This document shows, piece after piece, positions 10,475 to 22,130 of a DNA stretch of 64,000 nucleotides (its first letter is position 1; each line of letters opens with the position of its first letter). A model generated the notes under the pieces. The model worked only from the letters and a program-made list of their open reading frames with translations. It was not told the DNA's origin and ran no database searches. A program made the translations under genes and the position numbers. The stretch spans positions 186,001-250,000 of the forward strand of contig JACATO010001097.1 in the NCBI GenBank assembly GCA_018389105.1, read 5' to 3'. This stretch comes from Nautilus pompilius (taxonomy: Eukaryota; Mollusca; Cephalopoda; Nautilida; Nautilidae).

Positions 10475-13289
10475 GTGAGTCTCCACTACTGTACGCAAAA
10501 AATTGTAACACAAAACAAAATTTCTCTCAAAAAATTACAATGCTGTACATAATTTTATTATGTACGTTGTGTATCACTAAGAAACTAACCAGCAGCTATG
10601 TTAATATAAGTAGACTTGAGAATGTATGCTGCATCTGGGTAGTTGCTCATTAATTGTAAGAAACGATGTACTGTTTAACATCTCAGTAGTATAATAACAA
10701 GTTATTTTTGACTTTCAAGAAGTTAGCATAAGCGAAGATGCATTTTACCAATGTTTTTCCATTATTTGTATTCTGAATTATATTAGTATTTTCAAGTTGC
10801 TTTCCTTAAAACTAGCACTTACATTCAACTATGGCCTTTTCCCATAACCCAGAGATCTGTAATCTAAGAGTTATCACCCAAACTTTTCTCATATTCGGGT
10901 AGTTAAATCAGAGTGAGAGAGACAGAATAATGATAAATTTGTACTCCTAAAGAAGATTGATTTACAGGAATTTCTTCGTTATTGAGATCAGCAAATATCT
11001 GAAACTAAAACAGAGCTAAATACAAGGTTGATGGAAGTGAAACAAATTAATTTCCCATTGAAATCCATGATATGAAGCTGCAGTTTACATTGTTTGGTGA
11101 TGCTACAGTGAAAAATAGTCAGTTACAACCATTTAATTATTGTCATCATTTTTTTTTGTTAAATATCTATATTATTTAAGGTTTCGTCATTTAATTGTGA
11201 AGCTATTTCATGAATCAACCAAGCCTAGGATATTTTTAGGAGAGGTATTGTCCACTGACTATATAGGCGGGAGATATAGTAGGCTTGTATGAACTATATT
11301 TGATCACTAGTAGACATTGCCAGCCATACTATTTGCACCATCTTTTGCATAATAATTCTGTTATCTGCTCATGATGTATTATATTATATGAATTGAATGA
11401 TGTGTGATAAAGGCAGAAAAATGTTCCAGTTTATTGCTGTTGATCTAGATATTATATCTAAAAGATTGCATATTATATTGTATAAGAATAAACTGTGATG
11501 CAAAATCCCCAAGTGTCAACAATCCACACTATATGTTGACAGCTAATTAAGACTCCAGTCTACCACCTAATTACCTACCATGGCTAGAAATGTTTTTTAT
11601 GACTAAGAAGAAAAAAATTGCAGAAGGTATCAGTTTGCATACACATTGTACGAGTTCTCACTTCCCATTTGTTTTTGTTTTTTTTACAGAGAGCAAGAAA
11701 CAGCTATAGCAATAGTTCTACAGTGGTAGTAAAAAATTTTTGCATCAACCAAAATACTTTTATACCCTGACTAATGCCATGTTTATATTGTCTGGTTTAT
11801 CGTTTATGCCTCTTTTGTCAAAACAGCATCGCAAATGTATGCATTCATTGAAATTTGCTTCTTTAATACCTTATATTGCATCTCCATAAGAAATTACTAC
11901 ATTAAGAAGGCTCTTAATTGGATTTATTAACTATAAATGCATGTTTACCTCATAACAAGCATAAAAGGAATGCAATAATTTCGGCATCCACTTTCTAAGA
12001 GCAAGAAGCCTTATTAATTTATGTCAAGTTCTTAAACTGCCTGCTCAAAATGCTGACTCACTGTTAGATTGAACTGCTTTAGTTCACTGCCTCATTGCTA
12101 GCAAACAAACAGTATGGCCTACTATGGTGGCTACAATTCGACTTTTGTCAGAGAAGATGTTTTCGAACCGAGTGACACCGGAAAAGCTTTGTTAATATCA
12201 CAAAACTGCTATCCACAAATATTCATTAGTGAATGAGATACAGAAGCCCCAAGGAGAGAGAGAGAGAGTCTGTCTGGGGGGAAAAGTGAAGGGTGGAATG
12301 ATCAATTTGATCTTTAAAATGATTTACTGTAATATTATCAATAACCACCACTGTAATTAATATTTATTTTACAATTCTACTTATTATATAATTTTTATAT
12401 TATTAACATGTGCTGATATGTTAGATATATCTGGTGTTTCTAGGTGTAGATTGCCAAAAGAATTTCTCTCTATTTGGGGTTTATTAGACCCAAGCTTTGT
12501 TGTTGTTTGAAATATGTTGAAATCAATTAGAATATCATACTTTTAATTATTCAATTTTACAAAGCATCTTTAACTATGAAATCTGAAACTGTAAACTTTT
12601 TAAATTTAAATTAACTGGGAAAAAGTTACTGGATCCTTTTTAACACCCCATTTTTAAAAATTGAGGTAATATTTGATATTTTCTGTTCACGTAAAAAAAC
12701 CTAGCTGAAGGTGTACAATTAAACTGAAGTTTCTTTTGACTGTTTTGGAAAATTTTTATCATGTCCTGCAGGGTTTATTGTACAGGTGATTTCAGCTTAC
12801 TCTTAATCATCATTTTGTAATGATGATTGTGCCAATCTGTTGGCTATAAAATCTACTAAAGTTGTCCTTTAAAGTAAAAAATACCAGAAAAGTACTAGGG
12901 GCATTCATATGAAACCCAGCTGAAATAGCATTGTTATAATGGTATCCAGATGGGCTTCATTTAAACATCTCTGGTCCTTGATTATAATTTCAATCTTTTC
13001 ACTATCATTAATTAATATGCTATTTGGATTTATCATTGGCCCATTTTTATCAGATTCCTTGTTCTTTAAGATATATGAATGAAAAGATTTGGAATATTTT
13101 TTAAAATATTACTTGCCAATTTTATTCAGAGTTTTAATTTTTTTTATTTTAACAAGATTGCCAGCCCTTATCAGGATTAGATTTTGTTTAGTATCTGTTT
13201 TTTAAATCAGTCACAGTTCTCAGGTCCAAATTGTCACATCACAGTTACATAGACAGACTAACAAAGTGCTTTCATCTGATTGATTGCAG
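10475..13289 (+). other. Gene A intron specific to this paralogue
   Basis: 2.8-kb AT-rich intron, donor gtgagt and acceptor gattgcag. No mobile element or RNA gene was recognised; a short (GA)n lies near 12256-12269. Gene B has no intron at the equivalent position. Confidence 0.75.
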
Positions 13290-13444
13290 GTAATGTGTGG
13301 GTGTACAGTGTCACTGGGCACTGGTCGAACAAAATATACTCACCAGCCTACTGCCACCCCAACATCTACTACTATGCATTCTGGGTAACATCTAGTTTCT
13401 ACATCCTGATTGGTTTGACTTGTATATGGATCTGTCTGAACTGA
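13290..13444 (+). CDS. TMEM272-like: Gene A (TMEM272-like), terminal exon encoding the loop after TM3 and TM4
   Basis: 155-bp last coding exon, entering in phase 1 after a tgattgcag acceptor and ending at TGA (13442-13444). It encodes NVWVYSVTGHW, an extracellular loop with CHPNIYYYAFW, and TM4 (FWVTSSFYILIGLTCIWICL), with a one-residue tail after the last span. The five visible exons together give about 210 codons with four membrane spans, typical of the family. The protein ends directly after TM4, whereas gene B carries a short basic cytosolic tail. Confidence 0.9.
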
Positions 13445-14570
13445 AAAAAAAACACAAGAAAACAGCAACATCAACAAAAGCAATTTGATGGTCCATTGTC
13501 AGTGAACATGATGCTGGGACAATTGTAACCATGGGTAACTCACCTTCAGCTTTTGGGAACTCAGCCATCCCATCCCAAGGGTATTTAATTAAATTTATTT
13601 ATTTATTATTTATGTATGTTTTGGCACAGCATCTTCTAGAATTGAAAAAATGCTGCTCAGCACATAAGATCTATTGCTTAATACTAGAGACGTACAACTG
13701 AAACTTGTTTTATTTGCATACCCATAGTATTTCAGTATGTAAAATAACTGATTGTTTGACCATCTGGATTATGAAATATTTTACATGTATAAACTTTTAA
13801 CAGCCTGAACTGTACCAAGCTAATGGGTAGGTTCCGGATAAAATGTAAAAGTATAAAGTAAGGAAATGTACTGTTTATTGACTCTGCCTGCCTAAAATAA
13901 TATATGGAGTAACTGGTTTATTCAGACAAAGGAGCCATTGGGAAATAATTGATTTAATGCCCTTTATGCTAATATTGTCCACAGTGGGGTGACTGAATAT
14001 TTGTTATCTACAGTGATGTCTTGTGACTTCATTACTACTTTTTATCCAAAATAACAATGTTACCAGTTAATCTTAAGTGTCACATTACAGTATTCCAGTG
14101 GTTTGATCCATGTTATTTGATTGTTGAATTTCATTTCCTATTTTGATGGTTAGTTCTGCACATTCCATTCTTTTTGTGTTCCATGTTTTTTTTTTAAGAT
14201 TGAACACTGTCAGATATTACCCTAAAACATATCAGAAGCAGGCATATCTGCTGAGGCCGCATTGTTCTCAGTGCTTTTGAGACTCCTGGAAATCATTAAA
14301 CCAACAACACAGTTTTGCTGTTTCTTGGGAGGACCATAAAACTAATATGGCAAAACACTGGAGAATCACTAAGAAAGCAAGCAAAACAGGCTATTCTCTT
14401 TATAATTGCCAAGAAATCTATTGTGTTATTGTTTAAATTTGATAACATTGTCTCTGAAAAACTTTTATTATTACATTATAAGTATAATTCAGGAGATCAT
14501 TCTCAACTCTACTTTTATATTACACTGGTTTTCAAAAACGTAAGCAATAAACATTTTTATTTTTTAAGAT
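13445..14570 (+). other. Gene A 3' UTR and flank
   Basis: AT-rich, CpG-poor sequence with no competing coding signal. Candidate cleavage signals are ATTAAA near 13588 and AATAAA at 14546-14551. Without transcripts the true end cannot be fixed. A frame of 87 codons (14315-14578) has no recognisable features and is taken as UTR or flank. Confidence 0.5.
14546..14551 (+). promoter_or_regulatory. Candidate polyadenylation signal of gene A
   Basis: Canonical AATAAA about 1.1 kb after the gene A stop codon, in AT-rich sequence followed by T-rich DNA. The nearer ATTAAA variant around 13588 is an alternative. Confidence 0.35.
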
Positions 14571-14689
14571 ATTTCTAAAACAGTTTTAATTGACCAGAGG
14601 ATTAACACAGGCTTCTTTTTATGTGTAACAACTTTTGTGTGTGTGAAGGGAAACAGGATTCTAACAAAGAATGTAAAGAAAAATGAATT

Positions 14690-15300
14690 AGTGGTAGTCG
14701 TTAGTGGATATTGTCTCCTTTGATGGCAGTATGTGACTCTCAATGGCTTTGCATGTTGCTTTCAGCTTTGTCAACAAGAGCAATGGCCAATAAATCCATT
14801 GTATTGTCGGAGAAGTTTGTGATCTTAGAGTGGGGTAGAGAGAGAGGCAGCACACACCTGTAGAACATCCCAAACATTCTCAATAGGATCTAGTTCAGGA
14901 GAACATGCTGGTCATGGCCTGGCATAGGAATCCAGGATCTTGTCCCTATGCCCCCACCCCTTGCAGACAGGTTACCTCTCTAAAACATGCAGGTCTGTAC
15001 ACCCACCCAATGAAATTCCTGCTCAGACCATCACACTTTCACCACCATAGCCATCTTTTTCCATGTCTGTGGGCTGATCGCCCATTCCACATTCCTACCA
15101 GATGAATAAATACTGTGTGAGTCACATTGAAGGCTAAATCTTGACTCATCAGTAAAGAAAACACAACTCCAGTAATGTGGTGTCTAAGAGAGACTACTAT
15201 TACATTTTGGAAATATTTGTGTTTGTTGCTTAACTTTTGGAAACCAGTGTATTTAAGGGTCAAGATTCCATGAAACTCTCTGGGGTATAACTTTAATTTT
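14690..15300 (-). mobile_element. Decayed Tc1-type transposon (DD34E type)
   Basis: Reading the - strand, FFTDESRFSLQCDS (about 15121-15165) is the classic Tc1 block around the second catalytic Asp. It is followed by a degraded GGGSVMVWAGIS-like block (AGISLGGCTDL-like, near 15000-15050), then PACSPELDPIENVWDV (about 14860-14910), which carries the catalytic Glu. The remaining C-terminal part runs to about 14690. Stops and frameshifts separate the blocks, so it is inactive. It lies between the two convergent genes, in gene A 3' flank and antisense to it. It is more similar to canonical Tc1 motifs than the element at 6.9 kb, so it represents a different family or a younger copy. Confidence 0.85.
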
Positions 15301-17984
15301 ATGATCCGTGTTCCATTTCAGGTAGCATGTAAGGTTGAATTTAGGCATGGCCCGTCACATTTATGTTGCTGTTATTATCGAGTGTCAAGGCCACAGTTTT
15401 TGTTGTTATATGAGTTTAATTTACAAGTCAAAGAAACTTTTTTTGTTGCTCCATTGTAAATTTATTTTAATGATTGGACCACCTTGTCATCACATGGACA
15501 GCAGCATACAGTGGACATCATCTTGACTTCATTAATCATTGACATAAAGAACAAAATAGCCATCCCTACTTGACCTATACTATCCCTTACATGTACTACC
15601 ATGTCAGTGCCATCTAAAGATGATCTTTTGATTTGTGTAAATCAGTTATTACAGATGAAAGATGATCCTGATGGATTAGGGATGCCTGAAAATAAGATAA
15701 TAAGCACACTCACAGAACAGGCAATAGGACAGAAGTTCACTGCTTTGATGTGAACAACAGAGTCAAGATTAGAAATCAAAAGAAGAGAAGAAAGAATGTA
15801 AGAAAATTGGGAAATGAGATTATCTTCCTGGAATCTCTAGTGGAGCTTTCAGTTTGCAGCAGCAGCAGCTTATTTGTGCAGGGTTTTGGGAAAAGAAAAT
15901 ATCTTAAATAATTTGTAAATAAATATGCAACACATCATTTTATTGGACATCACAGTTGATGTGTTAGTCGACATTTCTCTTCTTGTGGAGTTCAAATCTT
16001 GGTTTGGCATGCCTCAGATTCCCTGACATGGTTTCCTCTCCTCTTCAGCTATAGGGAATTTTCAAAGTTCCTTCATTTGCACAAAGCTAGCAAGCAACTC
16101 GCACGTGGAATGTCTTTTTTTTTTTCATTGTTAGATAGTCTGATAATATGATGGAAAATAGCTTTGCAACACAGAAGGATGTTGTGAATGCCATATGTTA
16201 GGAGACTACTGTATTAGGCAAACTTGGCTGTACACTATTGTTGTGGAGTAGCAAATAAGCTGTTGATCCTTCGAAAATGTTTCCATAATGTGGACTACTT
16301 GGTTTTCAATTCTAGTTCCTTGGAGGAGCGGCTTTGCTCGTAAAACATCTGGAATCCCTCTGTACTTTACAATCCAATGCACCCTCATAAAGATGATAAA
16401 TCTTTTTTCTTTTTTCAATTCTTGTAAGAAACAGCTTCTGAAACAGTCACAGTGTGACTTACTGACATATAGTACTTACTGTACTTGTAGCAAAATATTT
16501 CGTTTCCCCCATGGTTACCAAAGCTAGTAGTGGACAGTCAGTAATTCTTCCTTATCAAGCATATATGGCACCCGAAATCTCGCCCATGCATGACATTTAC
16601 AAGCAATTGCTGTCACTCATTTCTAATGTGATGTAAAGCAACACATATAGATAGTTTTTCAGTTCTTTATAGAACTCTGTAGATGAGAGTTTCTGTCCAG
16701 AATACGAGAGGTTTTTTTAAAAAATTTTATAAAACTATTGGATGCGTATAGAAAATAATTAAATGTCATCATATGGATACTTGGGAGATAGCTAGCTTGT
16801 GTTTTTAACTTTTAATGTGGGATCCGGTGAGATCAGAACTGATACAAAGCAATGGAGTGCACCATCTTGCACAATCATGACACCATATAGCACTATGCCC
16901 AGCTGTGATGTGGACAGTTAGTTGCTTTTGCTCTTCTTCCCAGGAAAAGTTCAGAAGTATAAATTCATTAAAGTTCCATTAAAATTATTAATAAAAATTA
17001 ATTTATTAGTTTTCACGTATGGGTTTAACCCATGAACCAGTGTTTGTCTAATAAATCCGTTGCTAGCTTGGATTGGGTGAGTGGTACACCAAACTCCATG
17101 GCAATAAACTTTCTAACACTGTGATGCCAACTCTCCACTAAAGATTGATTTTTAACCTTGCAAGAAAATAGATCAAAATTGATTTTTTTAAATAGATAAT
17201 TTGTGTAATCACATGGATGTCTCATCGTTTGAACTCATTGACTACAATGATTAGCCAAGAGCTTATGATCACTATTGCATTAATAGCTGGATGATGGATT
17301 CCATTGTTGCGATTTCAAACTGGAGAATCGGAGCGGTTGTGTCAGGAATTTCTGAAGTGAAGGTTTCAGCAAGGCCCTCATTTCTGTCATGTTGAGGAGA
17401 ACAACAAAAATCCTGGTGGCCCTCTTTTGCGCAGTAACAATAACACACTTTATCACAGTAGAAAAGTTAAATTTATTTTTCCTTTTGCGTAACAATTAAT
17501 TCCCAATCTCGAACAAATGTGCTAACAACCCAAAACTGGATCGTAAAGAAGCATTGGGCGATAACATTGCTACTGAGGGGCATTCTGAGATTGTTAGAGG
17601 ATATCTCAGATATGTCTTACATTTCCGGGAAATTCAACTTTTCTTAGCAAAGGTATGCACTGGTAAAAGGGAACAGTATTTTATTGGACATAGAAAAAAT
17701 AGGGTTTATATTTTAACAGTAATGCAAAATAATTTTAGATCACAATGTTTGACTTTAATACACAAATATATCGGGAACTTGTTGATTATGTCTCGAATAG
17801 AACTATGGGTTAGTGCATCTTTAATAAATTGTCGAATAGCTTGAGAAATACAATTTTCATTTTGTATTAACAGTCCACTCTTTATATGAAAAGAAAAAAA
17901 AATTGAGCAATTATGAAATGGCAGTTTGTTTGTTTTTCCTTTTGCATTTCGAAACAAGAGCTGGCTCATCGTCTTTCCCCTTCC
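15301..17984. other. Intergenic DNA between the convergent genes
   Basis: No convincing gene. Several short frames (for example 16206-16418 and 17025-17495 on the - strand) look unlike known proteins. The CpG-poor character of the left part of the window persists to about 17.2 kb and changes by 18 kb. The right end up to about 17680 probably includes the 3' UTR of gene B, with TTTATT (AATAAA on the - strand) at 17680-17685. Confidence 0.5.
17680..17685 (-). promoter_or_regulatory. Candidate polyadenylation signal of gene B
   Basis: On the - strand this is AATAAA, about 300 bases after the gene B stop codon. Another copy lies near 17471. The choice between them is not supported by other data. 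Confidence 0.3.
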
Positions 17985-18415
17985 TCAGCCCTTGTCCATC
18001 TTCCAGATTTTGTAACATCTGTAGGAGACGAGAAAGATGGCGGCGACTAAGACGACAGTGCCGAGGAGTATGTGACACGTGATCAGCTGCCAGAAGGTGA
18101 AGGTGAAGACGGTGCGCGCGCACCAGTTCCTCGGCTCGTGCAGGGGCGCGCTGAAGTGCGGTTCCCGCGTGGTGAAGAGCCAGTGGTTGCCGAGCACGAA
18201 CCAGACGGCGAGGAAGAGGTTTAGGGACCAGTTGGTGACGCGAGTGACCGTAAGCAGCTCGTCCCCGACGGTGAAGTCGTCCATGTAGTCGTGGCGAAGC
18301 ACGCGGATCTGCCGCCATAGCAACAGGACAAGGCGGAGCATTCCGAAGCAGCCGCCGACCAGCAAATAGATGGGGATCTTCGGCTCTTTGGGGCATTCGT
18401 CCAGATATTTCAGTC
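17985..18415 (-). CDS. TMEM272-like: Gene B (TMEM272-like), terminal exon encoding TM2, TM3 and TM4
   Basis: 431-bp last coding exon on the - strand. Acceptor is acgtggcag just above 18415; it enters in phase 1 and ends at TGA (17985-17987). It encodes the loop and TM2 signature CPKEPKIPIYLLVGG, a basic loop (LWRQIRVLRHDYMDDF), TM3 (NWSLNLFLAVWFVLG), the extracellular loop HWLFTTREPHF with a later Cys, TM4 (LGTVVLVAAIFLV) and a short basic tail ending KIWKMDKG. Gene A has a phase-1 intron within TM3's end (FIAG|NVW) that is absent here (VLGNHW), so an intron was lost here or gained in gene A. The exon holds roughly 40 CpGs by eye, versus about nine in all gene A exons. A 182-codon frame over the same DNA (17911-18459) is a shadow. 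Confidence 0.92.
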
Positions 18416-18424
18416 CTGCCACGT

Positions 18425-18455
<31 letters not shown>

Positions 18456-19700
18456 TCAATCAGTAGTATTTGAGTCGTCTCCCCTTTATATCCCCCTTGC
18501 GGACATCTTGATCGCTAGATAACATAACCATTAGAATTTAGTTATCTCCCCTTTCATCTGTGTGTTGGGCGGGGGATTTAAAAAGAAAGTATGTTTTGGG
18601 GTTGTTTTCAAATTTGCACAGACGAATAAGCTATAGTATGATGGATAGTTGAACCGGGTTTCCGTACGGGAAGTGAGATCCACATCCGCTTGAGTCCAAT
18701 ACACACACAGCGGTTGGCAGTGAAATATCTGCCTACGATATACCGCTCATTTGTACCGGAATTCGGCTACGGGGAGACAGCACAATTTCAATAATATAAC
18801 AAATGAACAACTTTTCTTTCTTTCTTTTTTTTAAATTAGAAAACGAGACGAGAGTTGAGCGAACGTTTAACCCGGGGCCCGTCTGAGTGTCACTCTGTTG
18901 TTTCAGATCCCATATTGAATCCCACGAAGCCCTTACAACTTTACACGTTACAACCAAAATGTCTCCGTGATTAGGCTGATGGATTTGAAACTTTCGAGAA
19001 AGCTGATCCACCGAATTAAATCTCTCTTGGGGACGGCAGGTGGTTGCTCGAGTGCGTGGTGTACGAAGCTACTGTGAGTGATCCCCGACTGATAATTTAC
19101 TTGGCTTTCGTGAACCCCTCTCATAGCATGGTTTCTTGCTTTTCTGCAACGGCCGTGAACATCTGAACACAGGACCTCTAGTAGGGACTTTCCCGCTCCA
19201 TGAGGGAGTGAGAAAAGCGACGCCATACCGCCTTCACCAGGTCTGCCTGCAGTGTTAGACGGTGGTGGCTGCGGAAGAACACATTTTTGGAATTTTACCG
19301 ACATCTCGAATCTTGATTCGTCCGGCTATATACATTTATCTTAAAACCATCAACGAGCAAGAAACGGCGATAGACAATTACTGTTACCAGCAACCTGCGA
19401 GAAGTAGAACTTCAAAAACGTAATTTTAATATGTGAATGATTTGAATTGGTAACGTAATTACGTTTTGTAATTCACTTTAAATTGTAGCCAGGGAAGCAG
19501 CATAGTTTTAAATCGCATGTCGGATATTTATCCAAGAGATGAACACGTACTGCAAAGTCATTTGACGTTTTTTTTCACCTAGTATTCCGCCGCGCTGTTC
19601 TTCATCTGTTACGATATTTTATTATACGAAGGCGTCTTGTAAAGTATTACTAACTTAGTTTAATAGGAGGCATCGAGCATCGAGTCGTCTTCATACCTAC
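18416..19700 (-). other. Gene B intron ending in a (TA)n-T tract
   Basis: 1.3-kb intron. On the - strand the donor is attg|gtaggtatg and the acceptor end is a (TA)n run, about 14 T, then acgtggcag. No mobile element is recognised. Two - strand frames (18733-19011 and 18948-19304) have no coding signature. Confidence 0.7.
18424..18456. repeat. A14-(TA)n composite microsatellite at the gene B acceptor
   Basis: On the + strand about 14 A are followed by about 9 TA units. On the - strand this is (TA)n then T14, lying 5-40 bases upstream of the last gene B exon, where the polypyrimidine tract and branch point should be. Confidence 0.9.
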
Positions 19701-19760
19701 CAATAGCTGTCATCAGCAAAGGCAGTAACAAGAGCACACCTAGGAAGACGTTAACAATCC
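19701..19760 (-). CDS. TMEM272-like: Gene B (TMEM272-like), 60-bp exon encoding TM1
   Basis: Short exon on the - strand, acceptor tctgtttcag and donor gtaggt, in and out in phase 1. It encodes IVNVFLGVLLLLPLLMTAI, a single hydrophobic span with a Leu-Pro in the middle like gene A TM1. Joined to 18415 it reads MTAIGLKYLDECP, matching gene A VMGSLYFYQCP. Joined upstream to 29878 it reads ILSGTWIVNVF. An alternative donor four bases further (ggtag|gtatg) would break the frame, so the first GT is chosen. Confidence 0.87.
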
Positions 19761-22130
19761 CTGAAACAGACAAACAGACAGGCATTGGTACCAAAGTTGA
19801 ATGCAAGAGATCTATGAAACAGTTCGCGAAGATGTAGTCAAAAAGATAAGCCTTTGTTAATTGGTCACAGGTCGAGTGAGTATCCTCTTGCGAGAAATCG
19901 CAGCCGCGAGAACAGTGTAGGATTTCGCATCCGTGCCTCGCAGTTACCGCTGTTTGCCAACCCACGGGAAGTTGGAAGAACCTTAGGACGAAAACATGCG
20001 ACCTCAGATTACTTCAGCTGATCTATTCTCGCTTTGGTGTGCATACAACCGTGTCACTTTTTCGTCATTAATCTGAGAATGTTGATCGATCTGATAAGAA
20101 ACACGTTGCATCGAATGCTAACGGCTCCGTACGCATCATCGGAAGACCGATGCGACGCGGAAAATTTCTGTTCGATCTTGGTCGACAGAGAAAATTTCAA
20201 AGATTACCGTTTCTAAAGTCACGGAACAGACACACACACACACACCGCATTGTACTATGAAGCGGTGAAAGGCATCAAAGGGAAGCTTATCGATGTTCAA
20301 ACAGAAAACGGTTGTGGGGGCGCTGCACGCAGAAAACAATATATAGTAAGTCGAAGCTGTAAGATAAGCAATATTCTAAAACGGGTTAGGTTTGCTTGAA
20401 GGGGAGGAGGGGGTCAAAAGGAACCACTATGCAGACTTCCATTAAAGTGAACTATTTTTGTAGCGCACTCCTCCACTTCCTTTAAGGGAAAACCATCCGT
20501 TTTTAAAACAGCCGAACTGTATAGAAAACAAAATACTAAGGTGCGTCTTTGCAGCTTCATCACTCGTTTCGCGGAATCTAAATGGCGCTCGTTCTTCGGT
20601 AAGATCTAAAACAATAAGAGCAACAAAAGAAGATGTCAAAAATGGTTCATCTTAGTTAAAAAAAAATTAATTAATTGAAAAAAAAAGCCCTGCAGTTTGC
20701 TGAAGCAGAAACTAATCTCGTTAACCAGGGTGCCGATGGAAACAGCTGAGAGAAGAGGTGTAAATGGCAATTAAGGCGCTTTCCTGGAAGAAAGGGGAAT
20801 CTTTTCCAAACGCTACAAATGCCCCAGACGAAATTCGACTTGTGCTAACTAATAAAATCTCTTTGATTCACCCTCATAATCTGGATCCAATAATTTTCGT
20901 TCAATCTCTGGCAAACGGGGGGGGGAGGGGGTGTTTAGAATCAATAATTCCCCGTACGAAAACCGTCTGGTGGAGAATCTTTAAATCTGCACGGAGCAGT
21001 GATCGAGAGTGCCTCGCACGGCTTCAGATCCTTCCGGCTTTGTGTTTCCTCCCCCCCCGCCCACGTCTCTCGAGAGGAAGCCAGTACCCGTCCCTCTCCA
21101 GCTCCACCCGGAAACGCTGCAACCGATCTAGGGTTTTACTAAAACCGAACCTCTGTCACGACTCGAACGTTTCCATCGTTTTCGTTCTCTCGATCGTCAG
21201 TGGTGCGCGGGCCTCTCTCGAACAAGACGAGACTCGGTCTTTCCCTGCCGCCCGGCAAAACAGTGGACTCCACAGGCACTCACAGCCCCCCTCCCCCGTC
21301 CACGATGCGGCACAACTAAAGCATTTACATATACGGAGCAGCACCTTTAGAGTGGCTTCGTTTCTTCTACGGTGTCGGATTAGTGCGATGTACAGCGCCG
21401 TAATTTTACTATGACCCGCGCGCCTAGCAAGCACAAGGCCCCCGAGCCATTTGTCGCTTATATCCCCCTAATCCTAAGTCTAGTCTGAGAACACTAAAGC
21501 ACGAGTCCCCTTAAAATTAGGTGAATCAATCATACTTACGTGGGCGGCAGTGAACACAGAGTTTTAGTACAAAGTGCTAGTTTTAGTACATCCCAATTAG
21601 TCACCACACACATACACACCATAGTTGTCTCCCTTTCATAAATGGCGTACTTGCAGTTACGTGTAATTACTCTGAGACATACAAACAAACTAAAAAAAAA
21701 TCCTGCGTGCAAGTATTAATTCCCAATTCCAAAAAAAAAAACAATGATAATTAAAGGCCTGTATCAACAGCTGCGAACCACCCATCTAATAACAATAAAG
21801 AAATTTAAATTAAAATATAATTTTCAATTTTGTCACGCTGGCAATTTATTTCCGCATTACAGGGTAATGGAAAAGCGTTTTATATAAATCGATTTCTCCT
21901 ACTTTCAGTTTACGCCTACAAAAAGTTCGATCGTAACTATTAAATAGCTTTATTTGCAATTATGTTATTTTCGAGGAAATAACCAGAATTAATATTTTTA
22001 TTGTTTACCTACAGAGGTTTAAGGTTCCAGAACGACGTAGTAGCTATTTATCACCAGTAAATATTTTTAAAAAATAGAAAATGTATTCTAAATATAACGT
22101 CTGCGTAAAAGTTTTCAAAAAAGCTATTTA

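Noticed and set aside
17025-17495. Adjacent - strand frames as a possible transposase
   Set aside because: No catalytic motif or helix-turn-helix recognised.
17911-18459. 182-codon - strand ORF overlapping gene B
   Set aside because: A shifted frame over the gene B last exon, Arg/His/Pro-rich because of the high GC; the other frame carries the TMEM272-like signatures.
20764-21414. 216-codon + strand ORF
   Set aside because: CpG-rich intronic DNA with no recognisable domain and no strong splice context; a frame of this length is expected by chance about once in this much sequence.
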